DNA of 64,000 bases from Acinetobacter pragensis. Its GTDB lineage: Bacteria > Pseudomonadota > Gammaproteobacteria > Pseudomonadales > Moraxellaceae. Each line of letters begins with the position of its first letter. Within the stretch, counting starts at the first letter, position 1. Shown one piece after another: positions 1 through 8,266 of this stretch. The stretch covers positions 62,001 to 126,000 of the forward strand of contig NZ_LUAW01000001.1 in the NCBI RefSeq assembly GCF_001605895.1, read 5' to 3'. The translations under genes and the position numbers were made by a program. The notes under the pieces were generated by a model, which was not told the DNA's origin, ran no database searches, and worked only from the letters and a program-made list of their open reading frames with translations.

Positions 1-1070
1 ATATTATTAAAACTTTTAAAGATAAAATAAAAAAAACTATTTTTTTATTGGAGCAGGAGTTAAAGCGTAGTGATGTGGATATTGAGATAAGGCGTCTATT
101 TGAATACAAAATTGACCGTAAAAAAGGATTGTTGAATTATGACAAAGATGAAGAAATAGTTGAATATTGTAAGAAAGAATTTAGTTGTTTTTTTGGTGAA
201 TTTTTACTACAAAACTCTAATAAATATAATGAAATTATTGCTGTTATTGTTGATTTGTATTTTATTGAATTAGATTATTATGAGTATTTAGGTAAGTGTT
301 CACGGGATAGAATTCTTAATAATTATCTTTATAATGATATTGTTAAAATATATGAAGAAAAAAACATTAAAATTATTGAAGAAGATTCGGAATTTTATAA
401 ATATAAAATTAACTCAATTAATGAAAATTTTTCAATAGTTTGCAATCAAGCTAATAAATATTTAGTGGATAAAAGACTAGATATAAACTTTTGTTTATCA
501 ATTCGTAGATTTTTATTGGAAACTCTATCGTACTATTACAAGAAAGGGGTTATTGAAAATCTTGCTTTTAGGGTTGATGGGGTGCGGAAAGGTTTTTTAA
601 TTTTTGATTCTATTGATCGTGGTGCTAAATTAAAAAATGAAATAAGTACCTTACCGAAAGTTTCAAAATTTTTTGATTTAAATAATTATGAAAATGCTTT
701 ATGGATACAACATAATCGGTTGAAAAGACATCTAATATTTGAGGAGATATGTGATGATTTTGAGTTGCTTAATGAGAATATTGTGACTCAACTTGTTCAT
801 TTGGAATATTTTATTGAGAATGATCAATATTTTATATCACATCTTGATCATGAGTATATAGTTTACTCTTTAGACGAATACTCTGAACGTTTAAAAAATT
901 CTAATGTAAAAGGTCATCGAAAAGTTAAAACTTTTAAAATAGACAATTCTCGGATTCCTTTTTTTGATAAATTTAAAAACGAATATTTTTTGTTTATAGT
1001 TTTAAATAGTTACTTTAATCATAAAGAATTGTTAAAAGAGTATTTTGAAACAGTAAGTGATTTTGTTTGA
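1..1070 (+). CDS. uncharacterised AT-rich protein, 5' end outside window
   Basis: The frame is open from base 3 to the stop at 1068-1070 with no stop codon, so the gene most likely begins left of the window. The first ATG-like start inside (TTG at 48) has no convincing ribosome binding site, and the codons before it read as normal protein. About 356 residues are visible. They are rich in Lys, Asn, Ile, Tyr and Phe, with long predicted helical stretches, no signal peptide and no motif I recognise. Base composition is far more AT-rich than the following genes, which suggests horizontal transfer. It lies just before a VapBC pair, a typical setting for accessory or defence genes, but that is only context. 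Function unknown. Confidence 0.7.
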   Translation, partial: IIKTFKDKIKKTIFLLEQELKRSDVDIEIRRLFEYKIDRKKGLLNYDKDEEIVEYCKKEFSCFFGEFLLQNSNKYNEIIAVIVDLYFIELDYYEYLGKCSRDRILNNYLYNDIVKIYEEKNIKIIEEDSEFYKYKINSINENFSIVCNQANKYLVDKRLDINFCLSIRRFLLETLSYYYKKGVIENLAFRVDGVRKGFLIFDSIDRGAKLKNEISTLPKVSKFFDLNNYENALWIQHNRLKRHLIFEEICDDFELLNENIVTQLVHLEYFIENDQYFISHLDHEYIVYSLDEYSERLKNSNVKGHRKVKTFKIDNSRIPFFDKFKNEYFLFIVLNSYFNHKELLKEYFETVSDFV

Positions 1071-1087
1071 AAAACATCCATAAAATA

Positions 1088-1107
1088 CCTATCATAGGAT
1101 ATATATC
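1088..1107 (+). promoter_or_regulatory. overlapping palindromes upstream of vapB, candidate VapB/VapBC operator
   Basis: CCTATCATAGG (1088-1098) is an 11-base palindrome around a central C. It is followed, sharing its last G, by the perfect palindrome GATATATATC (1098-1107). They lie 20-40 bases before the vapB start, where autoregulating VapBC complexes usually bind. The -10 element probably overlaps them. The operator role is inferred. Confidence 0.45.
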
Positions 1108-1127
1108 AAAACTGATGGAGTAGCCCG

Positions 1128-1358
1128 ATGACTACCGCAAAAGTTTTTATGACAGGACGCAGTCAAGCCATCCGCTTACCGAAAGAATTTCGTTTTGAAG
1201 GCAAAGAAGTTGAAATCTTCCGCCGTGGTGACGAAGTGATATTGCGCGAAAAACCAGTCACAGCAGAGCGTTTATTTAATGTCTTGGCGCAAATGCCAGA
1301 TGACTTTTATGCAGAAACAAGAGTGGATGAACCACCGCAAGAACGAGAAGAGTTCTAA
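1128..1358 (+). CDS. vapB: VapB-type antitoxin (AbrB/SpoVT fold)
   Basis: This 76-residue protein has the swapped-hairpin AbrB/MazE DNA-binding pattern in its first ~45 residues (KVFMTGRSQAIRLPKEF, then the VEIFRRGDEVIL strand). Its acidic C-terminal tail is typical of the part that wraps the toxin. In this family the antitoxin neutralises the PIN-domain RNase encoded next and represses their shared promoter. GGAG at 1117-1120 sits 7 bases before the ATG. The stop codon overlaps the start of vapC in TAATG (one shared base), indicating translational coupling. Confidence 0.9.
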   Translation: MTTAKVFMTGRSQAIRLPKEFRFEGKEVEIFRRGDEVILREKPVTAERLFNVLAQMPDDFYAETRVDEPPQEREEF

Positions 1359-1777
1359 TGCCAACACAATACCTATTAGATACCAATATTTGTATCTATA
1401 TCACCAAACATCAGCCTGAAATTGTCCGTCAGCATTTTGAAAAACATTTACCTGACGGCAATATTTTTATTTCAGTCATCACTTTGGGGGAATTATGCTT
1501 TGGCGCAGAAAAAAGCCAATGGAAACACAAAGCCTTAAAAGTTATAGATGAATTAACCGCTATTATCCCAGTTATCGAATTAGATGAAACCGTTGCAGAA
1601 CACTATGCGCAAATCCGAAAAGACTTAACGGCTAAAGGGCAAATTATAGGAAACAATGACTTATGGTTAGCCGCACATGCGCGAACAAATAACTGGGTGA
1701 TGGTCACCAACAATGAAAAAGAATTTTTAAGAGTAGAGCAGCTGCAAGTTGAAAACTGGCTTACCAAAAGTTTATAA
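1358..1777 (+). CDS. vapC: VapC-type PIN-domain ribonuclease toxin
   Basis: This 139-residue protein is a single PIN domain of usual length. The acidic metal-binding residues are visible: Asp8 in LLDTN, Glu45 in TLGELCFG and Asp101 in IGNNDLWLAAHA, followed by the VTNNEKEF motif near residues 116-123. VapC proteins of this type cleave RNA, often the initiator tRNA anticodon loop, when freed from VapB. The target here is unknown. The start overlaps the vapB stop, so the two form one operon. All expected catalytic residues are present and the toxin appears intact. Confidence 0.9.
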   Translation: MPTQYLLDTNICIYITKHQPEIVRQHFEKHLPDGNIFISVITLGELCFGAEKSQWKHKALKVIDELTAIIPVIELDETVAEHYAQIRKDLTAKGQIIGNNDLWLAAHARTNNWVMVTNNEKEFLRVEQLQVENWLTKSL

Positions 1778-1883
1778 AGCTGTCAAATTCATTATAAAAA
1801 TTATACTTCGCCCAACTGCCACTATCATTTGTCGAAATGACCAATAGATAATCATCATAAGAGGGATATACTGGTTCTACCAT
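1761..1883 (-). pseudogene. possible remnant of a minus-strand gene (C-terminal fragment)
   Basis: On the minus strand a frame from ATG at 1883 to TAA at 1761-1763 encodes 40 residues with protein-like composition, including YPSYDDYLLVISTND and NEFDSFINFW. It stays open further upstream, into the antisense of the zinc-ribbon gene. It overlaps the last 17 bases of vapC. No ribosome binding site is obvious. It may be the tail of a gene cut off when the VapBC patch arrived, or a chance frame; I do not recognise the family. Confidence 0.3.
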
Positions 1884-1908
1884 TTCTAAAAACACATGGA
1901 GAACAAAA

Positions 1909-2043
1909 ATGGTTACTGCTGGCTCAAAACCCGGAACAGGCTTCTATTTTTGTGTTCAGTGCGGCAAACGCACATACTTAGAAATTGGTACAGACCGTTT
2001 ACCCCCGTGTACCAAATGCCATGGCACTGAATTTAAAAAATAA
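1909..2043 (+). CDS. small zinc-ribbon protein
   Basis: A 44-residue ORF starts at ATG 1909 with GGAGA at 1898-1902 six bases upstream. It carries two CxxC pairs (FCVQCGKR near residues 15-18 and CTKCHG near 34-37), the classic knuckles of a zinc ribbon, and almost nothing else. Such small zinc-ribbon proteins are common in gammaproteobacteria and usually uncharacterised. A strong terminator follows 48 bases after the stop, so it is probably a single-gene transcript. Metal binding is inferred from the Cys spacing. Confidence 0.75.
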   Translation: MVTAGSKPGTGFYFCVQCGKRTYLEIGTDRLPPCTKCHGTEFKK

Positions 2044-2090
2044 ATTTGCCAAAGCAATATGTTTTAAACAGATAACCCTGCTTTAAACAT

Positions 2091-2118
2091 AAGCCCCGTC
2101 ACAAGATGGGGCTTTTTA
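2091..2118 (+). terminator. rho-independent terminator after the zinc-ribbon gene
   Basis: AGCCCC (2092-2097) pairs with GGGGCT (2108-2113) across a 10-base loop and is followed by a T run. Confidence 0.8.
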
Positions 2119-2197
2119 TTGCCTTCTAAGCATGCTGTAATAAAAATAAGCAGCAAATTCATAAAATAACAAAAGTATCAAAAGGCAGAGGGGCATT

Positions 2198-2776
2198 ATG
2201 GAAACAATCTTAGGGTTATGCATTGGCATTGGGTTAAGCGCCGCCTGCGGTTTTCGTGTATTTGTTCCTTTGCTGGTGATGAGCATTGCATCCTTAACCG
2301 GCCTGTTTGAACCCATGAAAGGCTTCGAATGGCTGGCAATGCCATCGGTCTGCATTGCATTAGGCTTTGCAACCGTCTGTGAAATTGCCGCTTACTACAT
2401 TCCTTGGGTAGACAATGTTTTAGATACGATTGCAACCCCTGCATCCATGGTCGCGGGCACTTTGGCCACCATGGCGGTCAGCAGCGGTGAAATGTCGCAG
2501 TTTGCCAGCTGGGCGGCGGCCATTATTGTCGGCGGCGGAACGGCAGGCGTAGTGCAAATGAACACTGTCGCAGCGCGTGCAGTATCGACAGGTACAACAG
2601 GCGGCATCGCCAATCCGCTGATTTCAACAGGTGAATTGATCGGCGCCGTGCTGCTGTCGGTTTTGTCGTTTATTGTTCCTGTGCTGGTGGTGTTGCTGGT
2701 GATCATTGCTATGATTTTAATTGTGCGCTGGATACGCCGTAAACGGATGGAAAATATCCATACGCCTGCAGCCTAA
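2198..2776 (+). CDS. DUF4126 family inner-membrane protein
   Basis: This 192-residue protein has about five hydrophobic segments: residues 3-35, 48-68, 77-93, 103-118 and 143-173. It ends in a basic tail (RWIRRKRMENIH) that should stay in the cytoplasm. The glycine-rich start (GLCIGIGLSAACGFRVFVPLL) and the central GGTAGVVQMNTVAARA stretch are typical of the DUF4126 family, whose function is unknown. GAGGGG at 2186-2191 precedes the ATG by six bases. It sits alone between a terminator and a gene-poor stretch. The family call is from memory of its motifs; a transport role would be speculation. Confidence 0.75.
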   Translation: METILGLCIGIGLSAACGFRVFVPLLVMSIASLTGLFEPMKGFEWLAMPSVCIALGFATVCEIAAYYIPWVDNVLDTIATPASMVAGTLATMAVSSGEMSQFASWAAAIIVGGGTAGVVQMNTVAARAVSTGTTGGIANPLISTGELIGAVLLSVLSFIVPVLVVLLVIIAMILIVRWIRRKRMENIHTPAA

Positions 2777-3072
2777 CTGGACTCAGTGGCTTTGGGTGTG
2801 CAGCGCTGTAATCCGTTTTGATATGATTCATGCGGTTTTTCGGAAGGCTGTGGATATTCAAGCATGTACTGCATATATAGAATAATAAGAAAAATTTATA
2901 AATAGCGGCTTGTTTTATATAAGAATAAAATAATTAAAAAATGAAAAACATACACAAAAACTGATTGATTTTCACTCAATAAAGGCATAATTTTATTATG
3001 GAATTAAAGCCATAATTTTTATATGGGTTTATTCATTGCCGAACTTAAAAAAATTAATATGGGGAATGCTGC

Positions 3073-3279
3073 ATGATTAAATTTATTGTCGATGAAAACG
3101 CTTTGCCGAATGGTGTGCATAAAATTCATAATGCATCGGAAGGCTGCGAAGATCTGCCAAAATTTGATGACCAGATTTTAATTGGCTACTTTGCAGATTT
3201 TAAACTGGCGTACAAGCGGGCAAGAATGAATTGGCCGATGGAAAAAATCGACGGCTGCAGCAAATGCTGTGAACAGTGA
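3073..3279 (+). CDS. small Cys-rich protein of unknown function
   Basis: The 68-residue product begins at ATG 3073 after GGGGA at 3060-3064. It has the pattern HKIHNASEGCEDLP near residues 16-29 and ends in DGCSKCCEQ. The spread of His and Cys residues suggests a metal site. I recall short proteins in Acinetobacter and relatives with this same layout (HKxH, CxxLP, terminal CxxCC), but I know no function. A strong terminator follows the stop, so it is a single-gene unit. About 300 bases before it (2777-3072) are AT-rich and hold no gene I can see. Confidence 0.7.
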   Translation: MIKFIVDENALPNGVHKIHNASEGCEDLPKFDDQILIGYFADFKLAYKRARMNWPMEKIDGCSKCCEQ

Positions 3280-3306
3280 CGGACGCCGATGTGAATGCTG
3301 CAAGAC

Positions 3307-3336
3307 AACTCTGCCATGGGGCAGAGTTTTTTTTTT
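3307..3336 (+). terminator. rho-independent terminator
   Basis: A nine-base stem, AACTCTGCC (3307-3315) with GGCAGAGTT (3320-3328), has a four-base loop and runs into ten T residues. Confidence 0.9.
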
Positions 3337-3445
3337 AACAGCCATCGATTAGGCAGACTGCAGCCCATAATATGAAGCTTAAATATGGAATACTCAAATT
3401 TTAAGCCTAAATTTATCAAGCGCCGTATAAATAAGGAAATCAATA

Positions 3446-4183
3446 ATGCGCAAAAAAATCAAAAAGCCAAGTTGGCCGCTGAAGGCTGGCTTATTGGCAG
3501 CGCTAGGGCTGAATGTATTTTCCTATGCTGAAACGCCCTCTGTTCAGCCCGTATCTGCAGAGCAACTGCAGCTGCAAAAAGATCAGCAGCAATATCAAGC
3601 GTATATTCCACAAAGCTTCGTACTGTATGAAGCGCTAAAGGGTGACTTGAATAAAGACGCTAAAGCGGATTTGGTGCTGATTGTCAAAAGTACAGATTCA
3701 AAAATGAACGAAGCCAATCAATTTGGCGAACAGGTCGACCGCAACCGCCGCGGCATTATTGTGCTGCTGTACGACGGCGGAAAATACAAAAAAGTTATGC
3801 AGAATCTGGCGGCCTTTTCATCTGAAAATGAAGACGGCGGGGTGTATTTTGCGCCAGAGCTTGTGCCATACATCGAAAAAGGATTATTGAAAATTCACTA
3901 TGCGCATGGCCGCTATGGCTACTGGTCATATAGCTTTCGTTTAGAAGGCCAAGATCTGCGTTTGATTGGCTATGATGATTCCTCTAATCATGGGCCTTAT
4001 ATCGATAACAAAACCAGTATCAATTTTTTAAGTCAGAAAAAATTGTACAGAGATAATATCAATAAAAATAATGACGATGCAGAGCCGCGCTTTAAGGAAA
4101 GTTGGCGCCGAATACATGCGGCCCCCATCTATCTGTCGCAAATACACGATTTTGATGAACTGACGCTTTCAGCGCTTGAATAA
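3446..4183 (+). CDS. exported conserved hypothetical protein with a Ca-loop-like repeat
   Basis: This 245-residue protein starts with a basic region and hydrophobic stretch (residues 12-27) ending in FSYA-ET, a likely signal peptidase I site, so the protein should be periplasmic. Near residue 66 is GDLNKDAKADLVLIV, which looks like one FG-GAP/VCBS-type DxNxDxxxD loop. The rest (residues 100-180) resembles one compact beta-rich domain. AAGGAAA lies about eight bases before the ATG. I recognise it only as a conserved Acinetobacter exported protein; no enzymatic motif is visible. The two genes that follow run in the same direction, but nothing ties them together functionally. Confidence 0.65.
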   Translation: MRKKIKKPSWPLKAGLLAALGLNVFSYAETPSVQPVSAEQLQLQKDQQQYQAYIPQSFVLYEALKGDLNKDAKADLVLIVKSTDSKMNEANQFGEQVDRNRRGIIVLLYDGGKYKKVMQNLAAFSSENEDGGVYFAPELVPYIEKGLLKIHYAHGRYGYWSYSFRLEGQDLRLIGYDDSSNHGPYIDNKTSINFLSQKKLYRDNINKNNDDAEPRFKESWRRIHAAPIYLSQIHDFDELTLSALE

Positions 4184-4246
4184 AAAACGGCGGAAACCGC
4201 ATAAAAAGCTTAAAATAAAAGCAACAGCCGGCAGCGGAGAAAGACC

Positions 4247-4489
4247 ATGAATATCACACAGCTCAGTGACTTTCTGCTCTATTGCATGTTAATCAATTAC
4301 ATCATTTTAATGATTTGGTTTATCGCATTTATTTTTGCCAAAGATTGGATGAAACGTCTGCATGGTCAATGGTTTCAAATCAGCGATCAGCAATTTGATG
4401 CAATCCACTATGGCGGCATGGCCGTATATAAAATTGGAATTTTATTGCTGAATTTGACGCCCTATATTGCATTAAATATGTTGCATTAA
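4247..4489 (+). CDS. DUF6868 family small membrane protein
   Basis: This 80-residue protein has two hydrophobic segments (about residues 9-32 and 56-78) separated by a charged region with KDWMKRLHGQWFQISDQQFD. That central part is characteristic of the DUF6868 family of two-helix membrane proteins, whose role is not known. GGAGA stands about seven bases before the ATG. It follows the exported protein gene by 63 bases and precedes the DUF1003 gene by about 60, so the three could share a transcript. Confidence 0.75.
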   Translation: MNITQLSDFLLYCMLINYIILMIWFIAFIFAKDWMKRLHGQWFQISDQQFDAIHYGGMAVYKIGILLLNLTPYIALNMLH

Positions 4490-4548
4490 AATTATGCTCG
4501 ACAGTATGCTCAAGTCAAAGATGAGTGATTCAATGCAGCGGGGTTGGA

Positions 4549-5253
4549 ATGAACGGAAAAACAGAATGCCGGACATGCTTGGTGTGCAAAAAAAGTTTTT
4601 CTTTGAAAACACTGATTCCAATCGGGACAGTGCGCAAGGTCATTACTAAAGAAATAGCCAAAGACTACCCAGATTGGACGGTGCAGGACTATATTTGCCA
4701 GTCCGATTTGACCAAGTACCGCATGCAGTATGTTCAGTCCATACTCAGCTCCGAGCAGGGCGAGGTATCGAATTTAGAATATGAGGTTCTGAACAGCATG
4801 CAGCTGCATGACCTGATCAGTAAAAATGTCGAAAACAAACTGGATCAACAGTGGAGTTTCGGCGAACGGCTGGCCGATAAAATTGCTACATTTGGCGGCA
4901 GCTGGGCGTTTTTAATTTGTTTTGGCTTGTTTCTAGCGTTGTGGATTATGGTGAATACCGTGATTATGGTGAAGCATCCCGCAGATCCGTATCCTTTTAT
5001 TTTACTGAATTTGATGCTGTCCTGCCTGGCGGCCATTCAAGCGCCGATCATTATGATGAGTCAAAACCGTCAAGAAGCCAAAGACCGCATGCGTTCGGAA
5101 AATGACTATCAGGTGAATTTAAAGGCTGAGCTGGAAATCCGGAATTTGCATGAAAAAATTGACCACCTGCTGATGCATCAATGGGACAGGCTGGCAAAAA
5201 TTCAGGAAATTCAGCTGGATTTACTGTCAGAAATGAGTAAAAAGAAAGATTAG
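4549..5253 (+). CDS. DUF1003 domain membrane protein
   Basis: The product of 234 residues opens with a CxxC-containing region (ECRTCLVCKKSF) followed by a soluble part. Two membrane segments (about residues 114-137 and 144-164) come next, joined by the HPADPYPFILLNLMLSCLAAIQAP motif (shown by its first and last residues) that defines DUF1003. A charged helical C-terminus ends the protein. Family function is unknown. I place the start at ATG 4549, with GGGG at 4540-4543; the same frame has a GTG at 4525 that would add eight residues. A Cys pair at the N-terminus of DUF1003 proteins may bind metal, which is an inference. Confidence 0.8.
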   Translation: MNGKTECRTCLVCKKSFSLKTLIPIGTVRKVITKEIAKDYPDWTVQDYICQSDLTKYRMQYVQSILSSEQGEVSNLEYEVLNSMQLHDLISKNVENKLDQQWSFGERLADKIATFGGSWAFLICFGLFLALWIMVNTVIMVKHPADPYPFILLNLMLSCLAAIQAPIIMMSQNRQEAKDRMRSENDYQVNLKAELEIRNLHEKIDHLLMHQWDRLAKIQEIQLDLLSEMSKKKD

Positions 5254-5455
5254 CGCTGATTTAGAGCCTCATTTTATGCAATATGGCGCTTTATCGCAGA
5301 GAAAATATTTCTAATAAAGCATTTTTAGCGCAATAAAAATCTTAAAAAATGGGCTTAAAGGGAAAATATACTTTTATGATGTGGGAATGCGAAAAAAAAT
5401 CCTAAAATGAATGAAAATTGCTGAATCTTCGGAAATTAATCCCTCAGTGCATTCG
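5254..5455. other. AT-rich intergenic stretch before the first 222-bp repeat
   Basis: No gene and no clear terminator is visible here. The last bases lead into the CTACTATAG sequence that opens the repeated element and may serve as its -10 region. Confidence 0.4.
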
Positions 5456-5677
5456 CTACTATAGATCTCAAGGGTGTGACAGAGATCGAAAAGAGCAGCA
5501 TGCTGTGAGGGCGCAAAACGCGAGAGCAGTACTTACCCACAAGGTCTCGATTCGGCTTAGGACGCTATAAATCACAAGTTTATAGGCTATAAGATCATGA
5601 CTTACCAAGTCAGGATAGTTGAAGTAAACAATTCAGTTTTCTCTTACACCGCCCTAAAAATTCGCAGCAAAGCACAA
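5456..5677 (+). ncRNA. 222-bp intergenic element, copy 1; candidate structured small RNA
   Basis: This stretch recurs at 6774-6995 with a single difference (A5570 versus G6888) and no gaps, while the flanks are unrelated. It lacks a convincing ORF but can fold. GATCTC pairs with GAGATC near its start, CTATAAA (5565-5571) pairs with TTTATAG (5579-5585), and GACTT pairs with AAGTC around 5600-5612. The only substitution lies in the second stem and turns an A-U into a G-U pair, which fits selection on RNA structure. It opens with a TACTAT -10-like sequence, so transcription is probably left to right. Multicopy C4-antisense-like small RNAs are known in Acinetobacter; membership is possible but unverified. 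Confidence 0.55.
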
Positions 5678-6051
5678 AACATTATAACAATCTCATTCAA
5701 ATAGCACTTTGCATTCTTTTAGAACACTACCTGTATATTCTCAATTTTTTATTTAACTTTCTTATTCCGCTTTTGCATTTTTTCCTTTCTTGTCCTGCAA
5801 AATAGTTACGGCAATTGTGTGCTGAATGAATCCGGTTCATCCAGAATTTTGCTTAAAGGCACTGTAAATATCAAGCTGCAGTGTTGAAAGAATATGGCTT
5901 ATTTCATTTTTTTAAATATTACTGTGCCGAAAGTCATTAAATCACCTTTTTTAAAGTGATGGGATTCATTTAAGCATTTAAAAACAAAATGATAGTGCCT
6001 TTTAAACTATTGGTAAAATTTAAGCAGAGTATAAAATCAGGCAGAATAACA
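5678..6051. other. intergenic stretch between repeat copy 1 and the next gene
   Basis: AT-rich sequence with no gene seen. The frame of the next gene is open from an ATG at 5989, but that start lacks a ribosome binding site. The bases just before 6052 probably hold the promoter of the next gene. Confidence 0.35.
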
Positions 6052-6495
6052 ATGACAACCTATGATTTAGAGATCCGGCATCCGCACCATCATTCAGATG
6101 ATGAAGCAGAGTTTTTTGAAGAAATGTCTGCTGAAGAAATTATGGAAAAATTCAACGGAATGAACTGGAAACAGCTGCAGATTTTAATGCTCCAGATGCG
6201 GGGCGGAAAGGCTGTATTTACTGTGACTGACAATGAACAGAATCTTGCTGTACAGATCAGCTTAATTGAAATACCGGAGACGGGCGCTTTGGCATTTAAT
6301 TTTGACAGTGATATTGAAGTTGAGGTTGAACGGTCAAATTTATTTGGCTTGCTGAAATACAGCACAGTCAAAGATGCCGCTTTTCAGCATTTAAATTTAA
6401 CCGCTACGCGGGATTTGCTCGATGCATTTACACATGGTGAATTGGAGGCCATTCGGGCGCTGTATACAGAACAGCATGCATCTTTGGCAGAATAA
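6052..6495 (+). CDS. uncharacterised acidic protein between the two repeats
   Basis: From ATG 6052 the product has 147 residues. It starts with a His-rich, acidic segment (IRHPHHHSDDEAEFFEEMS) and continues with a soluble alpha/beta-like region; no membrane segment or known motif is seen. An in-frame ATG at 5989 would add 21 basic residues unlike the rest, so I prefer 6052, though its ribosome binding site is weak. The gene lies exactly between the two copies of the 222-bp element, so recombination between the copies would delete or duplicate it. Function unknown. Confidence 0.65.
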   Translation: MTTYDLEIRHPHHHSDDEAEFFEEMSAEEIMEKFNGMNWKQLQILMLQMRGGKAVFTVTDNEQNLAVQISLIEIPETGALAFNFDSDIEVEVERSNLFGLLKYSTVKDAAFQHLNLTATRDLLDAFTHGELEAIRALYTEQHASLAE

Positions 6496-6773
6496 GCCGC
6501 AAGTCTTGCGTTGCGCGGGCTATCTTCACATTCACGCTGTATGGGGCTGGATTTTTTTAAAAAAAACAGCCATTAGAAAATGTTGAATAGGCAAAAGCAT
6601 TAGTGGCATTGTTGGGTTGAATAAAATTTCATTAATTGTGTTTTTATGCGCTGATAAATCCGTTTTTTGTTCTTATTGGAAATAATTTTTCAATATTTAG
6701 GATTAAGTGGAAAATTTTATTAAAAAATACAAAGATTTCGCACGTTCAGGGAAACAATCCCGCTGGCTATTGT
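6496..6773. other. intergenic stretch before repeat copy 2
   Basis: No gene or terminator seen. The sequence is AT-rich, especially 6600-6740. Confidence 0.35.
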
Positions 6774-6995
6774 CTACTATAGATCTCAAGGGTGTGACAG
6801 AGATCGAAAAGAGCAGCATGCTGTGAGGGCGCAAAACGCGAGAGCAGTACTTACCCACAAGGTCTCGATTCGGCTTAGGACGCTATAGATCACAAGTTTA
6901 TAGGCTATAAGATCATGACTTACCAAGTCAGGATAGTTGAAGTAAACAATTCAGTTTTCTCTTACACCGCCCTAAAAATTCGCAGCAAAGCACAA
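6774..6995 (+). ncRNA. 222-bp intergenic element, copy 2; candidate structured small RNA
   Basis: It equals copy 1 at 5456-5677 in 221 of 222 positions. Homology stops sharply: the bases before C6774 and after A6995 differ from copy 1. The sole change, G6888, keeps the CTATAGA/TTTATAG stem as a G-U pair. The segment around 6861-6880 (CTCGATTCGGCTTAGG) faintly recalls the conserved part of phage C4 antisense RNAs, from memory only. No classical terminator ends the element, so the 3' end of any RNA is unclear. Confidence 0.55.
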
Positions 6996-7179
6996 TAAAA
7001 AGATCAATCTATAAAAAATTAAAAAGTGCCTCGGCTTTTCATCCCAAATCCTCAAATTTAACTGGATTGATGCTCAATGATTCATGCCTGTCTTGAATAC
7101 TGTTGCGCCAATTTAGAAGATTGACACACGAAAAGGCAGTTGCTATGTTGCGGCAAATTTTATCCCATGCTGCTGCGCT
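6996..7179. other. region upstream of rluA
   Basis: It holds no ORF of note. The promoter of rluA is expected here, but I cannot fix its -35/-10 elements. Confidence 0.3.
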
Positions 7180-7845
7180 ATGCCTTTAGACGAAAATTTT
7201 GTATATATGCCCCCGCAAGAACCGTTGATCATCGTCTATGAAGATGATGATCTGGTGGTGATTGATAAGCCGGCAGGGCTGCTGTCTGTGCCCGGACGCC
7301 TGCCTGAGCATCATGACAGCGCGTATTTGCGGGTGGTGGATGTTTACCCGAATGCCAAGATTACTCACCGCTTGGATATGGCGACCTCAGGAATACTGAT
7401 GTTTGCAAAGCACCGTGACGCGGAAGTGGCAGTCAGCAAAATGTTTCAGGCGCGTACGGTCAAAAAAAATTATATTGCCTTGGTGCAAGGCCAGCTGCAC
7501 GGCGAAGGCAGTGTTAATGAACCTTTAATTGCGGATTGGGAAAACCGCCCGCGCCAAATGGTGCATGATGAACTGGGCAAACCGGCGCAGACTTTATATC
7601 AGGGGCTGAACTACGATGAAACCCAAGACATTAGCCGTGTTTTATTAACGCCCATTACGGGCCGCTCGCATCAGCTTCGGGTGCATATGATGCATATTGG
7701 CCACCCCATTACCGGCGATAAAATTTATCATCCGAACGCGGCGCAAAGCCCTTTAAAGCGCATGGCGCTGCATGCCTGCTATTTGGCTTTTATCCAGCCT
7801 TTAAGCGGGGAGTCTGTTGAAATTAAGGGGAATGTTCCATTTTAA
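7180..7845 (+). CDS. rluA: RluA-family pseudouridine synthase
   Basis: This 221-residue protein has the RluA-family catalytic block ITHRLDMATSG with the nucleophile Asp66. The EDDDLVVIDKPAGLLSVPG motif precedes it and TGRSHQLRVHMMHIGHPI (about residues 165-182) follows. The compact size without an S4 domain matches RluA itself, which isomerises U746 of 23S rRNA and U32 of some tRNAs, rather than RluC/RluD. All family motifs are intact. It stands alone between the repeat-bearing region and a gene-poor stretch. The exact substrate is inferred from length and motif pattern. Confidence 0.85.
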   Translation: MPLDENFVYMPPQEPLIIVYEDDDLVVIDKPAGLLSVPGRLPEHHDSAYLRVVDVYPNAKITHRLDMATSGILMFAKHRDAEVAVSKMFQARTVKKNYIALVQGQLHGEGSVNEPLIADWENRPRQMVHDELGKPAQTLYQGLNYDETQDISRVLLTPITGRSHQLRVHMMHIGHPITGDKIYHPNAAQSPLKRMALHACYLAFIQPLSGESVEIKGNVPF

Positions 7846-8266
7846 TATGCATGCCGTTTTGCATGCAGCAGCGGCCTGCGTTGCAGCCGGCCGAACCGAA
7901 GCCTGTTGAATCTGGGGTGGCAAGTATTCAGCCGCAGATTTTCTGGGTATTGCCCAAACCGGCATAAATCCATTTTGCATTAAAAAAAGCGTAATACATT
8001 CAACACAATTAAAATGAAATTTTGAATTTTATGAATGGATTATAAAAAACAAATTGTTTTGCAAAAATCTTAAAGGCCGCGCGGTGAAAAACTTAAATCC
8101 TTTATCAACATAAGCTTTTAGAAACAGGATTGGCTGAATCTCCATTGATCATCTTTTATGAGCAAATGTTGCAACATGGTTCAAGATCGCCTATTCATAG
8201 TGAATAACATAAAAACTGCAGCGCTGGGCAAAAGCGGCATGCCGCAGCTTAAGCAGAGGAGCTGCA
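7846..8266. other. gene-poor stretch after rluA
   Basis: No supported gene. GCATGC repeats at about 7850-7866 can form a small hairpin but lack a T tail. A short frame at 8158-8349 has no ribosome binding site and overlaps the next gene, so I treat it as chance. Confidence 0.4.

Noticed and set aside
2777-3072. Search for a gene or riboswitch in the gap after the DUF4126 gene
   Set aside because: Only AT-rich sequence with no frame, hairpin series or known motif was found.
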